Source: Quercus robur
Taxonomy: Eukaryota; Streptophyta; Magnoliopsida; Fagales; Fagaceae
NCBI RefSeq assembly: GCF_932294415.1
Contig: NC_065535.1
Span: forward strand, 27,746,782 to 27,810,781
Direction of reading: 5' to 3'
Length of the DNA: 64,000 nt
The notes beneath the pieces are model-generated. The model had not been told where the DNA came from and made no database searches. It saw only the letters and a list, made by a program, of their open reading frames with translations. Positions 1 through 11,336 of this stretch are shown here, piece after piece. The position numbers and the translations under genes were made by a program. Every line of letters starts with the position of its first letter. Position 1 is the first letter of the stretch.

Positions 1-660
1 AGGTCTCTCGGATCACATGCTTGGGTGAAATTAACACCCAATGGCATCTTTATAAGTGCTAAACAGATCCTAAGCTATGTCAGGTCTCTTGGACCACATA
101 TTTGGGTAAAATTAATACTCAATGACATTTATTCATTCTTTTATAACTGTTAAACAGATCCTAAGCTATGTCAAGTCTCTTGAATCACATGCTTGGGTGA
201 AATTAACACTCAATGGCATCTTTATAAGTGTTAAACAGATCCTAAGCTATGTCAGGTCTCTCGGATCACATGCTTGGGTGAAATTAACACTCAATGACAT
301 CTTTATAAGTGTTAAATAGATCCTAAGCTATATCAGGTCTCTCGGACCACATATTTGGGTAAAATTAACACTCAATGACATTTATTCATTCTTTATAAGT
401 GTTAAATAGATTCTAAGCTATGTCAGGTCTCTCAGATCACATGATTGAGTGAAATTAACACTCAATGACATCTTTATAAGTGTTAAACAGATCCTAAGCT
501 ATGTTAGGTCTCTCGGACCACATATTTGGGTAAAATTAACGCTCAATGACATTTATTCATTCTTTTATTAGTGTTAGACATATCCTAAATTATGTATGGG
601 CTCTCGAACCACATACATGGGAGAGATTAACACATTATGATATCTTTTTTGTCTCTCACT
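1..660. repeat. Tandem satellite-like array, 81/91-bp units
   Basis: About eight head-to-tail units start near 1, 82, 173, 254, 335, 425, 506 and 597. Each begins with AGGTCTCTYGGAYCACAT and ends CAGATCCTAAGCTATGTC. Two unit types occur: a short form of 81 bp and a long form of 90-91 bp with an extra TTATTCATTC-type insertion and a 'catatttgggtaaaatta' variant. Their order is S-L-S-S-L-S-L and then a degenerate unit. The array is cut by the window edge, so its true length is unknown. Short open frames across it are a by-product of the period. Confidence 0.9.
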
Positions 661-1008
661 AACTATCACAACAAATCCAGTATTATAGCCAACTCCTTAA
701 GTTGTTAACGGTATATTGTTATCAGTTTTTACTAAAGGGAAAATAACAAAGGTTCAATACTATTTATGATAGTGGTACTTTGAGCACATAAAACAAAAAA
801 GCAAAAGATGAAAAGAAAAACATTCTCATTAAGTGAAAGAGAAAATACATTATACACATTGACATAATGTCATTTAAAAAAAAAAAATTTACTGCAAAGG
901 AAATTACAAAAAGAAGCCTAAGTACTAAACTCTGGCACCAGGAGCAGGAGGATCTTCTTTCTGGCTCAGCTAGGAGGTAGGAGCATTATTGGCCTTAGGA
1001 TCAGCTTC
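661..1008. other. AT-rich spacer without a gene
   Basis: A low-complexity spacer lies between the tandem array and the 3' end of the transposon-derived gene on the minus strand. Nothing recognisable is seen apart from an A-run near 876. It may include the 3' untranslated part of the neighbouring pseudogene. Confidence 0.5.
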
Positions 1009-3516
1009 TTAGTTCTTAGCCTCTGCTTCCTTCATCTTGGCTATAGCTTCCTTGTCCTTGGCAACGTCCTTGGCTTCTGCGGAGGGCTTTTTCCCCTTGC
1101 CCTTACCCTTTTCTTTCTCTACCTCGGCCCTTTGGCCTTGATCACCAGCTTGGTTGGGTCCCTTTGAAGCCTCAGGAGGAGGGAAAGCATCTTGGATAGT
1201 AGGCGGTTGCTCAAAATTTTCTGGAGCAGGGGCAGGGGGAGAGGAAACAGCACCGGGGACTTCACGAATATCCGGATGATAATAAACACTCCCGGGCTGC
1301 CTCCAAACAGAGTCCACAGGGTCTCTTGCAACGTTAAGGGCCCTATCCTATATCACGTTGTAGTAATCCTTGCATACCTCTGAAAGCTCCTCAGCAAGAC
1401 TTATTTGCGTCTCCTCCACGCCAAGTTGATAAGAAGCCTGCTTCTCAGCCTCGACTGCCTCCTTGGCTAGCTGAATTGCCTCATTGGCCCTCTGCAACTC
1501 GGCCTTAAGATCTAAGACCAATTGTCTCTCAGTGGCTAGATCTATCTTAGTCAAGTGCAGCTTTTTGCGCTAATCCTCAGCTTGCCTTTCTATGGTTTTC
1601 AAACCGGCCTCGGCACTTGAATGAGCTTTATTTGCCTTTTTTAAGCCTCTCGGACATCTCAGCCTGCTCCTGTTTAAGGGCCCCCAACGATTTCTCAACT
1701 TCAGCACGAGAGAGGGCCTCGGCCTCGGCTTGTTTACGAGTGTCACGATTCCCCTCATCGGCCATGAAAACTTGTTGAGTAATCTGCCCAAAGATCACAG
1801 AAAAATAATATGAGTCAAGAAGTAAAGAAAGAACGAAAGTACAATTTAGTATCTAAATTCATGAGTATGCGGATTGCCTACCATAGCAAGGTCCCTCTTC
1901 AGTGACAGAAAAAGGTCGTTCTGCTTGAAGCGCCTGTAAGCTTCCATATCCTTCGGAAGGAGTAAAGACTGCTCCAGGGCCTCAGCTATGTACCCCGCTT
2001 GACCCCTTTGGAATTCTCGGACCGAGGCGTTCCAAGGGATGGGAGTCCCATCCACTTCCAGCCGAGGACTCCATATGCGTTGTGTCATGTGCACATCAGC
2101 CCTATTTAGTTCTTCCTGGCTGTCCACGGATTTGGACCTCTTGTCACGAGCATCTTGGACAACTTTCTATTGTTTTGTCCCCTTCTGAGGACCCACCTCG
2201 ATTGGCATTTTCTTCTTCAAGTCAACAATTGGCTTCAGTCCGAGGTTGGTGGGGATCTGAGGAGGATGAGGGGGAAGATTGAAGGGAACTTGGGAATTAG
2301 TGGCTTCTTTCAAAGTTGACGCTTTGTCCCTAGAAGCCATGAGCTCTCTTAAACTCTTGTTGCCCTTGTTCAATGCCATACTGTCTTCCTCTTCTTCAGA
2401 AGAGCTGTCTGGGTAGGCAATCACTAAAACAGGGGTGCGAACACCAGAGTGCCTATCTGCTTCACCCTCGGCATCCAAGATGGTGATTAATGGAACCCCT
2501 GGATCTTCTTCTTCTCCAAAGTGGAACTTGTCTATCTCCTCTTCTAATGATAGACGTGATGAGACAATCTCCTCCTCGGGTACTACTTCTACTTTAGGTA
2601 GAATTTGTGGAAGTGGCAGTGCGACTGGTGGAAGATCGTTCTAGGCTAAGAAATTTGGCCGTGAAACGTCGATCTGAGCCAATTTGGGGTCACCCGATCT
2701 TATAGCGTTGCCGACATCTTGATATATCTTCGAGATTGGCTGGAAGTCCAAAATTAAGTGGACGATTCGTAGCTGCCTGTCTTCACTTACAAAAATCTCA
2801 GATCTCAGCAGATAATTGAGAGCGGCAACGTTGGTGAAGCTGAGCCTAGGTGCCACGTGCCTCTTATCTGCAAAGGTAGCTGAGAAACAAAATATGGTTA
2901 GAAAGCTAAAATTCATTATCAAAAGAAAACAGGATGAAAGAGAAATAACGACATGGTCGAGGTCAAAAAAAAATCTAGATCTCTTACTATGGAACCTAAC
3001 TCTAAGGTATCCCACCTGGCTTTCCCTCTCGGACGAGGCAAGGAAGGCCATCATGCCATACTCCCGAAGCTATCAGATAGTCATCCTTCATACCCTTATT
3101 AGATTTAGGTAGACATGATACTAATCTGATAATGTCCGATCGGGACTTTAGATAATATCCTGCGTTTTTGAGGGAGTGACACTCGTACATGTGGACCACA
3201 TCGTGCTAGGTGAGCCCCAAGTTTAGATGCTCGTTGAGAGCATCAACACTACCTAGGACCCTAAAGAGGTTGGGCACACATTGATGGGGACATATCCTAT
3301 GATTGAGGAGGTAACCCCATGTTATCCTACCCATGGGAAAGTCATCCCCCCTTCTATGAAAGCTATCATAGGGATGACGACTTCCCCCCTTTCTCTATGA
3401 GACACTATCTGTTCCGGGGAACAGTATCGCAGAGCGACCTCCTGCGGAATATGGTATCTTTTCTTAAAGGCCTCTATTTTGGCAGGGAAGTTTACTAAAT
3501 GCTTGAATCTACCCAT
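1009..3516 (-). pseudogene. Decayed 'putative gypsy-type transposon' gene (PF04195-like)
   Basis: Read on the minus strand, the N-terminal part near 3516-3002 resembles the plant family annotated as 'transposase (putative) gypsy type'. Visible family features are RYHIPQEVALRYCSPEQIV, VIPMIAFIEGG, YECHSL and SCLPKSNKGMKDDYLIASG. A second block (about 2870-1846, one frame) ends in RIWSPRLEVDGTPIPW and DMEAYRRFKQNDLF. A third block (about 1790-1009) is a charged coiled coil rich in E, K, A and Q with a Lys-rich tail. Likely introns separate the blocks (acceptor TTTGCAG near 2872; donor ATG|GTAGG near 1882). Breaks: a one-base frameshift near 3330, a TAG in the conserved LT-HDV segment near 3205, TAG codons at 2641 and 2167, a frameshift near 1645, and further stops. 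The family has no demonstrated enzyme function. It may be gag-like cargo of a retroelement. Confidence 0.7.
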
Positions 3517-3799
3517 TTAGACAAATTAAAGGGCTAACTAAGAACTGGTAGGCCGAGAAGACAGACTGAGGAGAGAATGAAAAATTCAAAGAGATAGAAA
3601 CTTACAAAAACTAAGATGATGGAGATCAAGGCACCACTTCGAAGGATCTCGTTCAAGTACCAATTGGGCCGGTTACGAGAGCATAAGCAAAGAAGTTCAA
3701 GGATGTACTTAACGGACTCATCCAAGAGTTATGGGCTTAAGCAAATTCGTGGAGGCCCATTGAGCATGATCCACGTGGGCAATAAAAAATCGTCACCTT

Positions 3800-4330
3800 A
3801 ATTCAAGTTCTAGAAGGATCCGGTCAAGGCTAAGAATTGGCATGAAATATTTTGGGTTTATGTAAAAAACGTTATTCTAGGTTTAGGTGATTTATTTCCT
3901 TGTTTTTAGGTGCATTTAATGCTTTTTAGGTCAAACTTTATTCCTAATATGGTTAGGTATCAATTAGGAGTTATTTTAGAATATATTTTCTTGTCTGTCA
4001 AGTTTTAAGGAGCCCTTAAATAGTCATCTAAGTCTGTAAACGTTTTTCAGACATTATTAATAAAACTTGTGAGGTTTATTCTCTTTGGTTCTTTGAAGAA
4101 CTACTCGAGCTTATCGAGAATTCCCGTGGCGTTCATCTCGACTTATCAAACGGAGTTTCCACCACCATTTGTGGCGTCTTCCTTATACCGAGGTTCTTGT
4201 TTGTCATAAACAACGGGTCGAGGTCTCTTATTTGAATCTGTCCATAGAATGATCTTGGGTTCCCTTTCGTTGTTGGGTCTCGTTATTCTTGACGGGGTTC
4301 ACATCATAAGATGTGCTTAAATCTCTGAAA
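3800..4330 (+). mobile_element. LTR-like fragment, unassigned
   Basis: An AT-rich block looks like a plant retroelement LTR read on the plus strand. It has a 'cccttaaatagtc' TATA-like motif near 4012, then 'attaataaaacttgtgag' (polyadenylation-like) near 4065, then GC-richer sequence ending in 'gacggggttcacatca' near 4295. No terminal repeat or target duplication was found, so the limits are approximate. Confidence 0.3.
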
Positions 4331-4758
4331 ACTTTTAGAAAATTTTCAAGGATTTCTCGAAGAAAAGGTGTGGGAGATCTAGTAACTTAGAGAGCTCTGT
4401 GAGTTTGAGTGCTTGGAATCTCTGGAGAATTTGAAAACTTATGAAATAAGGAGAAAGTGATTTCCCTCGATGCTTTATATAGAGGGAGGAAATGAGTGGG
4501 AATACTCCCGCTCAGAATTCTAGGAAAGATATCAACCATTGGATTGGCGCCTCACCATCGGATGCGAGGAACATAGTGCTGTCTAGAGCAATTAATGACG
4601 CCTCGTGGATTACGAAGCGTCAGTAGCAATTATAAGGTGCGTAAAACCATACTCCCACACGTGTGAATCAAGGAATCAGTTGGTCTCATCTCTTAGAAAT
4701 CAAAACCCCACTTTTTCTTCTCGGATGAGAGGGAAAAACCGGAATTTTGAGGAGCTAT

Positions 4759-5536
4759 TGTAGGGATAAAGACCCAGAATAATATGTTGGGCCTTAGGAT
4801 TTTGTCCGAGGACACTGAATGGTTCGAGAAGGGGCGAATAGTTATTAAGGGTCCCAATTTAAAGTCTCATAAGTAAGGAACGAACGGAAGGTGGTCCAAG
4901 GAGGAATTCCTCCTCGAATGTGGTGTATGCATCTCAAATATGTATTCCAGCAATTAGAATAACCCTCCAAGAAGCTACAATGATAGGAACATGCCTCATG
5001 AACATACCAGAAGGAAGGAAACCTAAAAATATCTAGGGGAAAGCTGTTGTCACCGCATTAAATGCATTGCAGCTACTTTTTTGGCCGCATTTATGTGGAG
5101 AAGACCTTTGAACAGTATTACCTTGGCTACCACAACTCACAGAAAGTTAAAGAGGATGTCTAATGGGATAGGTACTCAAGTGGAAGCTCAGATGATCAAC
5201 AAGTGTAGAATCAAGATGTTCCAAAGGGAGCTATATAATGTGAGAGACCTTCCATGAGAAAAAGATCGGAAAAATAGAGAGAGAACACTGTAGCAATCTA
5301 AATTTTCTTTGTATCCAACTGTGATTAATATATACAAATGTGACCTCCTCGAACTGAAAATCTATTGATATCTAAACCTCTTATTCGTGTTTGATTGTTA
5401 TTCAATTCAGTACTAGCCGTTGTTCAACTTATTAGGACCTAATTCTTTGACCCACTTTTTACAAATTTATTGTATTGAGCTCATTGGGCCGAGATCTCAT
5501 ACATTTTGGGTTTGGGCCACAAATCGGGACCCTACA
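4759..5536 (-). mobile_element. LTR of family B, inverted relative to the copy at 45733-46460
   Basis: The block starts TGTAGGG and ends CCCTACA, the TG...CA form of an LTR. It is the inverted counterpart of the LTR at 45733-46460. Shared landmarks include the 'gcattaaatgcattgcagctac' segment (5056 here), 'ggaggaattcctcctcg' (4900) and 'ttgggccttagga' (4788). Flanks are GCTAT and ATTAT, which match only at TAT, so I cannot say whether this is an old solo LTR or one LTR of an element whose other end is lost. Its link to the transposon gene to its left is unproven. Confidence 0.6.
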
Positions 5537-5635
5537 ATTATTATTATTATTAATTTTTTGAGTTATTTTTAATAATTAAGTTTTGGCATTCGGTTTAGTT
5601 TGGTCATTCTAGTCCATTTCAATCCACTTCTGTCT

Positions 5636-5742
5636 AAACACTCCCAAACTTTAAGTTGTAAAATCCAAACTCTGAAATTTCAGAGTGTAAAATTCAAACA
5701 CCTCTAATCTTTAGGGGTATCATTTGCAATTCATCCAAAAAA
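5636..5742. repeat. Half copy of a palindromic repeat
   Basis: The segment from 'ctaaacactcccaaacttt' to 'tttgcaattcatcc' repeats phrases such as 'tgtaaaatccaaactctgaaatt' and 'gtgtaaaattcaaacacctc'. It matches one arm of the inverted repeat at 56320-56707. It is probably a one-armed relic of the same MITE-like family. Confidence 0.5.
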
Positions 5743-6886
5743 TTATATATTCTCACGCATTGCGTTGTTATGCAACTAGTTTTAAATTTTAATATCTATA
5801 CTATTTATAAGAGGATTTCCCTCTTTGGACTGGACTTTTATGTGATTCAAAAACACCGTAAACCTTAGTTTAACAAGGAAAAAACTTGAGGATAATCTGG
5901 TAAAAATATATCTCCAACTCCACTTAAAATGCCTACAAAATAGGACACTCTCCTACTAATCCATATCTTCAAAACAAACTTATCCAAATAAAAAATAATA
6001 ATAACAATAATAAGGGAGGAAATTATGACACTAGACAAAAAAAAAAAAAAAAAAAAAAACCCTCATCACACACGCAAATCACGTGTGATGAGGCTAGTAA
6101 TTGTATAAGCACATTTGAGTTAATTAGGGTAAGAAATACCATTGGTGGAGGAATTCTAAGGATAATGAACATTGGAAGAGTTGTTTTGTAAACATATATA
6201 TTAATTAGAATGAATTGTCAACCTCAAGCATATGTTCTTGATGCTTAAAAAGTGGATACTGGTATTTTGATTTTTTCGGTGACTGATATCTTAATGAAGA
6301 AATTATGCTTGCTAATTTGTCAAATTCGGGATGTCAATTTGGTAGGCAGGAATCTTATGAACAATGTGACCTCTATACTGCGGAAAATGGGACAAATCTT
6401 GGAGATTTTTGCTAATGGTTTGAAAATCTTAAAAGACTTTAATTCATGCCACAGTAGAGAAGCAGAAAATTGCATTAATTGATTGGGGTACGTAATATTC
6501 ATGTCTCAACGTGTGTCAGGTCCCTTCTCTACCAAATGAAATGTTCTATGTTTTGTGATTATAATCACTTCGCATCTCTTTATCCTTCAGAGTATAAATT
6601 TACTTCACATGTTGCACTCCCTGCTCTCTATCTTTTGTACATATCATTCTGTTCGGTTCATAGAACTAGTGGCATCCAGGATTACTAATGATGAAAGTTC
6701 CAATCCAGTTGCAAATTCCTGAAGTACTTCATAAAGTGATGTTTCAGGTTTACAACCTTTACTTGCAACGAAATGATAAGAATGGTTGTTTTGACAATCA
6801 AACGAAAGTAAAAACAACTAATCTGTTTTACAAGGGAAATGAAAAACACCTTTATTTTTGTATTTATTTTCCAATAAAGGTGTATT
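5743..6886. other. Intergenic, downstream of the first WAT1 gene
   Basis: No gene is supported. A 23-base A-run at 6037-6059 is followed by a small CATCACACACGCAAATCACGTGTGATG hairpin (about 6063-6090). The section nearest 6887 is presumably the 3' untranslated region of the minus-strand transporter. Short open frames here show no family features. Confidence 0.5.
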
Positions 6887-8729
6887 TCATTTTGTTTCAT
6901 TTGTGACAGAATTCATCTCGGTCTCGTTGATCGAAATCTCTTGCATTTTGTCATCATCAAATCCTTTTTCATCGTCTGGCTGTCCAATGACAAGATTGTC
7001 TCTCCTTTTTGCCCAAAGTACACAGTAAAGGCCTGCAATGATGAGAGACGCTCCTACCAAGCTGTGTAACACCAAATATACAAAAGAAAGTAATTTAGTT
7101 CCTCATTTCCTCCCTAGCAATATGGACAATACACACAATGCCAGATTGTTTATGAGGTTTTATTATTTACTAACAATTGTGACATGTAGCAGAAAACAGA
7201 AAATTGTGATAGAAAGCCACAACTGGATTGTTTTAAGCAAATTTTTATGATAGGAGAATCAGAAACCAATGACTTTCAAGTGGCGGAAAGAATTTGTGTT
7301 CTATCTATAGCCCACCTGCCCAAGTGTAGTCTCTCTGCAAAAGCAATTGCCGAGAATATTCCCACAATAATTAAGAGTAGTGGACTAAACATTGCTGCAA
7401 AAACTGGTCCCTTATTACTGATACACCATGTTTGCAAGTAGTAGACTAAAGCTGAGATCACCACTCCCTATTACAAAAGTAAGCAGGAAGAGATGAAGAA
7501 TATAGTGTTTTACTTTCAAAGGTATCAAATTCCATGAAAGACATGCATTTGAAAGAGTAAACACTCACACTGTAGAGGATGGTTAATAGCTGCATGTTCC
7601 ACTCCAGCTTCCATAAGTCTAGATTTCTTGCAAAAAACAGTGCAAGAAAAAAAGATTGCAATGATGCGAAGAAGCAAATCAAAGTGTTCAGCGATAATCT
7701 AGCGGGGTAGACTTTGTAGACCACAGCCTGAGAATAAATAGACCAAATTTGGGGAAAAAAATGAAAAAAGAAAGGAATTTCTTCATGCAATATATATTGA
7801 ATATCATTTGAAAATATATAGTACATCACCTGGAGAATCAGCCATGCACTCCATGCTATGTGACTTGTCAGAATAAGTGCAGCACCCTTAATCCAGTTAT
7901 CCTTGCCATGATTCAACTCACAACTGTTGGTGCTACAGATGATTATCAGAGGCCTGTGCACAAAGCCTTTGAAAAGATATCTTCCTTTCCAGAAGGTAAA
8001 AGTAAGTGCCCCACCAATGCAAATCAGTGTACCCAGCACCTTAGCTTGACCTCTAACACTTGCTATGTTCAATGTCTCCATCCTAAATCAGAGATATAAA
8101 ATCAAATGAAGAGCATCTGGTGAACTAGTAAAGAAGGTAACAGCATTTTATATGAGGGAAGCCGAGATAATACCTGAGTATTACTGCTATGAGGAAGGTC
8201 AAACTAGGGATAACATTACTTAAGGCACTTGCAACTGTTGGAGAAGTGTATGCTAAACCAGCATAGTAAACATTAAGATGGATGGTTGTCCCAAGTGACG
8301 AAAGCAAAAAAATCTTTGCAATCACAGAGAATGAGAGTGGAGGTCGATTTTTCCTGCTTTGCAAGAAGAAAATAATTTTTTTTTTTTTCTCAAATGCTCC
8401 GGCAACTAGTCATGAACCTGAAAGGCATATGATCACTGACCATATGCCTTTCTAGTGATTAGCTTACATCTCAATAGGAGAAAAAATGGTGCACGCACAC
8501 ACACACATCACTGAATACTGACCATAAGAAGGATAACTAACCTTTCAAGTACATAAGCAAAGGGACCTAACAAAAGCATGGCAATTATATGCCTGTAAAC
8601 CACAAAGACAAGTTGATTGAGTCCCTTTTCAAGAGCAATTTTCATTAGGATATTTGCTCCACCGTATGCTAACTGGACTATTGCCATTGCCCCATAAGAA
8701 GCATTGGACTTCATGGCTTCATAATGCAT
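6887..8729 (-). CDS. WAT1-related (UMAMIT/EamA) transporter, intact, 6 exons
   Basis: Exons on the minus strand: 8729-8542, 8353-8174, 8082-7830, 7727-7569, 7467-7316 and 7061-6887. All junctions are GT-AG and in phase, giving 1,107 bp and 368 aa. The protein has ten hydrophobic segments in two EamA (drug/metabolite transporter) repeats. Family landmarks are VVYRHIIAMLLLGPFAYVLE at the exon 1 end, RPPLSF, GLAYTSPTVASALSNVIPS, YYLQTWCISNKGPVFAAMFS in exon 5 and AGLYCVLWAKR in exon 6. The tail is acidic and cytosolic. Members are plant nodulin MtN21/WAT1-type exporters of amino acids or auxin on plasma or vacuolar membranes; the substrate here is unknown. The chosen ATG gives MHYEAMKS. A GTG at 8783 extends the frame but has an in-frame TGA just upstream and no ATG, so the start is the weakest point (8714 is an alternative). 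A broken paralogue follows 1.8 kb away on the same strand. Confidence 0.9.
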
Positions 8730-9144
8730 TTCCTCTTGATGTTCATCTGGTTTAAGTAGTAGTGGACAGGCAACCTCATCCACCTCTTCAAAGAATCATT
8801 TTTTTAAGCCTCACATGGGAAGAATGACATTTGAATAATAGCAAGTGGAATGCATTATCACACTACCAGTATGCTTGAAAAGCATAGTACCACACTTGAA
8901 ACAGAAGCCAACCTATCAGACATTGTCTCTTTTCCCAATTAATATTTCCTATTTTCCTTTAATTTTGTGATTTCTATAGAGAAATTTTATTATGGAATGT
9001 CTAGTTACAGGAGCTGTACTGCACTTTTTATTCCTTGCAGAAGGAACAGTACTTCAGCACTTATTGATCTTGGAAAACCCTCATAAAAGATTGAAACGTA
9101 GGTAATTTAGCTTGCTTTTTTGTAATTTTACCTCAATTTTTATC
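8730..9144. promoter_or_regulatory. Upstream region of the intact WAT1 gene
   Basis: This non-coding, AT-rich stretch should hold the 5' untranslated region and promoter of the minus-strand transporter. I see no convincing TATA box at a fixed distance and no known cis-element cluster. Confidence 0.3.
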
Positions 9145-9421
9145 TGTTTGAACTATGGTTAAATGATTAAATTTACCACTTCCTAATAGTTTAAACTTTT
9201 AAATTAATCATTTTAACTGTTAAGCTTAAGTTTTATTTTCCTAATAGCTTAAGCTTTTATTCCTCCCAGATAAAATGTTAAAAACCCATGTGTTGAGCCT
9301 CACTTATTAAGGCGGAGTTTCAGCTCACACATAAGAGGGAGTGTTAGAATTATGGTTAAATGATTAAATTTACCATTTCCTAATAATTTAACATTTTGAG
9401 AAAATCGATAATTTATTAACA
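9145..9421 (+). mobile_element. Degraded TRIM-like element
   Basis: The right terminal repeat is 9342-9421 (TGTTAGAATTATGGTTAAAT... to ...TTATTAACA). A decayed left partner begins near 9145 (TGTTTGAACTATGGTTAAATG). A purine-rich ATAAGAGGGAG sits directly before the right repeat, as a polypurine tract would. The family is the same as the TRIM at 10921-11202 but in the opposite orientation. No primer-binding site and no clear target duplication remain. Confidence 0.6.
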
Positions 9422-10529
9422 ATTAGTGTTGTTTATAGCGATTTGATCAGATAAATCATTTAAGAAATATGTCCAATACCTATAAATTCAATCCTGACTG
9501 TCTAACAGACTGCTTGCAGTGTTGATACGTTTGTGCTGTGTTTTAGATAAAAGGAAGGAGTTTCTGATTGTGAAGTGAACAATGTGTTCTTCAATTAGTC
9601 TGACTGCAGGTTTATTCTAATAGTACCTTCTCTCTTAATTTAATCTACAAAATTGTCCCATTAAGTATCAACATGGTAATAAGTGGAACATGTAAACCTT
9701 AGCTCTAATGGAAGATGGCATGATTGACATTGACTCTAATGGAAGATGGCATGATTGACATTGAATGTGCTACCAACTTGTACAGTTTTGAGCACTAGAC
9801 TATCTATCGAAGACTTGAGTTGTTGCTGTAGCACTTTTGAACACGTTTGTACTGAATGCCCCGTTGCTCAGATTGCCTGATCCAACTCATCGTGGCCCAT
9901 CAGTTTCTCAAGAATGAATGCAACTTCAGCAAGTGGATAGATCACACTGTTGCTCAATGCAAATAGCATTCTCAACATCTCTTCAGAAGAATCACAGAGC
10001 CTTAATCCATCGCCCATAGGGCTTCCAGTTGTAATATGACAGGAAGGATCACAATCTCTTTGATTTTAAGCTCGGTCCTGATAGCTCAAGGAATAGATGG
10101 AGTTCATTCTTCCTTTTTCATTCAATATATTTTTTACTCTAAAAAATAAATAAATTAATTAAAATTCAAGCATTTTACTGAAGGAGACATTGGTAGGTAA
10201 AATTTTTTGTTTCAACTTGCCTTACAAATTGCTAATGCAGTGTGTTATTTCATTTCAAGGTCAAAATGCTACCAGGAAATCCACTCTCATGTTTTTCAAA
10301 AGATAAACCAACATGGCAATATCCCTGAAAATCATGTGCCACAGTAATATTGCTGCAAGACCATTAACTTGTAAACAGATTTTAGAGGGTCAGAGAAACT
10401 TGAACTAAGCAATGAATAATATTTTGAAAAATATGAAGTAGGATGAGCATGTAAAACAGGGACAGGAATTTTAGAATGAATTATAAGAAAAGAAAAACAA
10501 TCATATCTTCAATCACTAGTTCAGTAGAA
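9422..10529. other. Intergenic between the two WAT1 genes
   Basis: No gene is supported. It contains a perfect 31-bp tandem duplication, CTCTAATGGAAGATGGCATG..., at 9703-9733 and 9734-9764. The part next to 10530 is probably the 3' end of the second transporter transcript. Confidence 0.5.
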
Positions 10530-10920
10530 TCAGTACTCTACATAACATGGAAAACCAATATTTAACATACACGCATGTGTGTGGATGGAAAACAATGTGA
10601 TCAGCCTAAATTGGTCAGTCTCTTTCAATATCTTGGCCTTCTCACTGGGAAGTTCGCTTTTGAGCATTAGTTGATTGTACTCCTTGCTCCTTCCCCACAG
10701 GACAGAATAAAGACCTCCAACCACCATAATGCCACCCAACAGACTGTTAATAAGAACATGAATGGCAAGAAATTAGCCTAGAAATAACACAAAAGAAGAA
10801 AAATTAAAGTACTACTTTTTTAATTGTTCTTGTAAAGCTACGTTCAAATTAACTGGAGGCAACGAACCTTCCCCAACTTAACTGCTCAGACCATACTAGA
10901 GTGGAGAAGATAATTGTTAT

Positions 10921-11202
10921 TGTTAAATTACCGACTGTCCCAAAAGTTTAAGTTGTTAGGAAATGATGAATTTAATCACTTAACCATAAGTCTAACACTC
11001 CCCCTCACTTTTGGGCATAAACTTCCCCTTAATAAGTGGGGGCCCAACAAGTGGGAATTTAACATTTTAAATGGAAGGTAGAGTAAAGCCAGGGATCGAA
11101 CTCATGATTTCCTGCTCTGATACCATGTTAAATTACTGATTGTCCCAAAAGCTTAAACTATTAAGAAATGGTGAATTTAATCACTTAACCATAAATCTAA
11201 CA
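10921..11202 (-). mobile_element. TRIM retroelement, complete, with 5-bp target duplication
   Basis: Two 77-bp terminal direct repeats (10921-10997 and 11126-11202) both read TGTTAAATTA... to ...CTAACA on the plus strand. In minus orientation the primer-binding site TGGTATCAGAGC (11125-11114, initiator-Met tRNA type) directly follows the 5' repeat. A polypurine AGTGAGGGGGAG directly precedes the 3' repeat. The target duplication GTTAT is at 10916-10920 and 11203-11207. There is no coding capacity, as expected for a terminal-repeat retrotransposon in miniature. The repeats differ at about nine sites, all transitions by my count, so the insertion is not very recent. Confidence 0.95.
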
Positions 11203-11210
11203 GTTATAAG

Positions 11211-11336
11211 CAATGAAAGTGGAGAATATATGGCCACATAAAATGGCCCTTTCTTCTCTATACACCAAACTTGCAATGAAAGTGGAGAAAATATGGCCAC
11301 ATAAAATGGCCCTTTCTTCTCTATACACCAAACTTG
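11211..11336 (-). repeat. 63-bp in-frame tandem duplication in exon 5
   Basis: Units 11211-11273 and 11274-11336 differ at one base by reading. They encode the block VWCIEKKGPFYVAI(F/Y)SPLSL twice, so 21 residues at the loop and membrane-segment boundary are repeated. The intact paralogue has one copy. Confidence 0.93.

Noticed and set aside
1..660. Possible CRISPR-like array at the left edge
   Set aside because: Units are contiguous without spacers and the genome is a plant nuclear one; it is a tandem satellite.
8508..8783. GTG at 8783 as the start of the intact WAT1 gene
   Set aside because: There is no in-frame ATG before the upstream TGA, and plant genes rarely start with GTG. The ATG at 8729 gives a normal family N-terminus.
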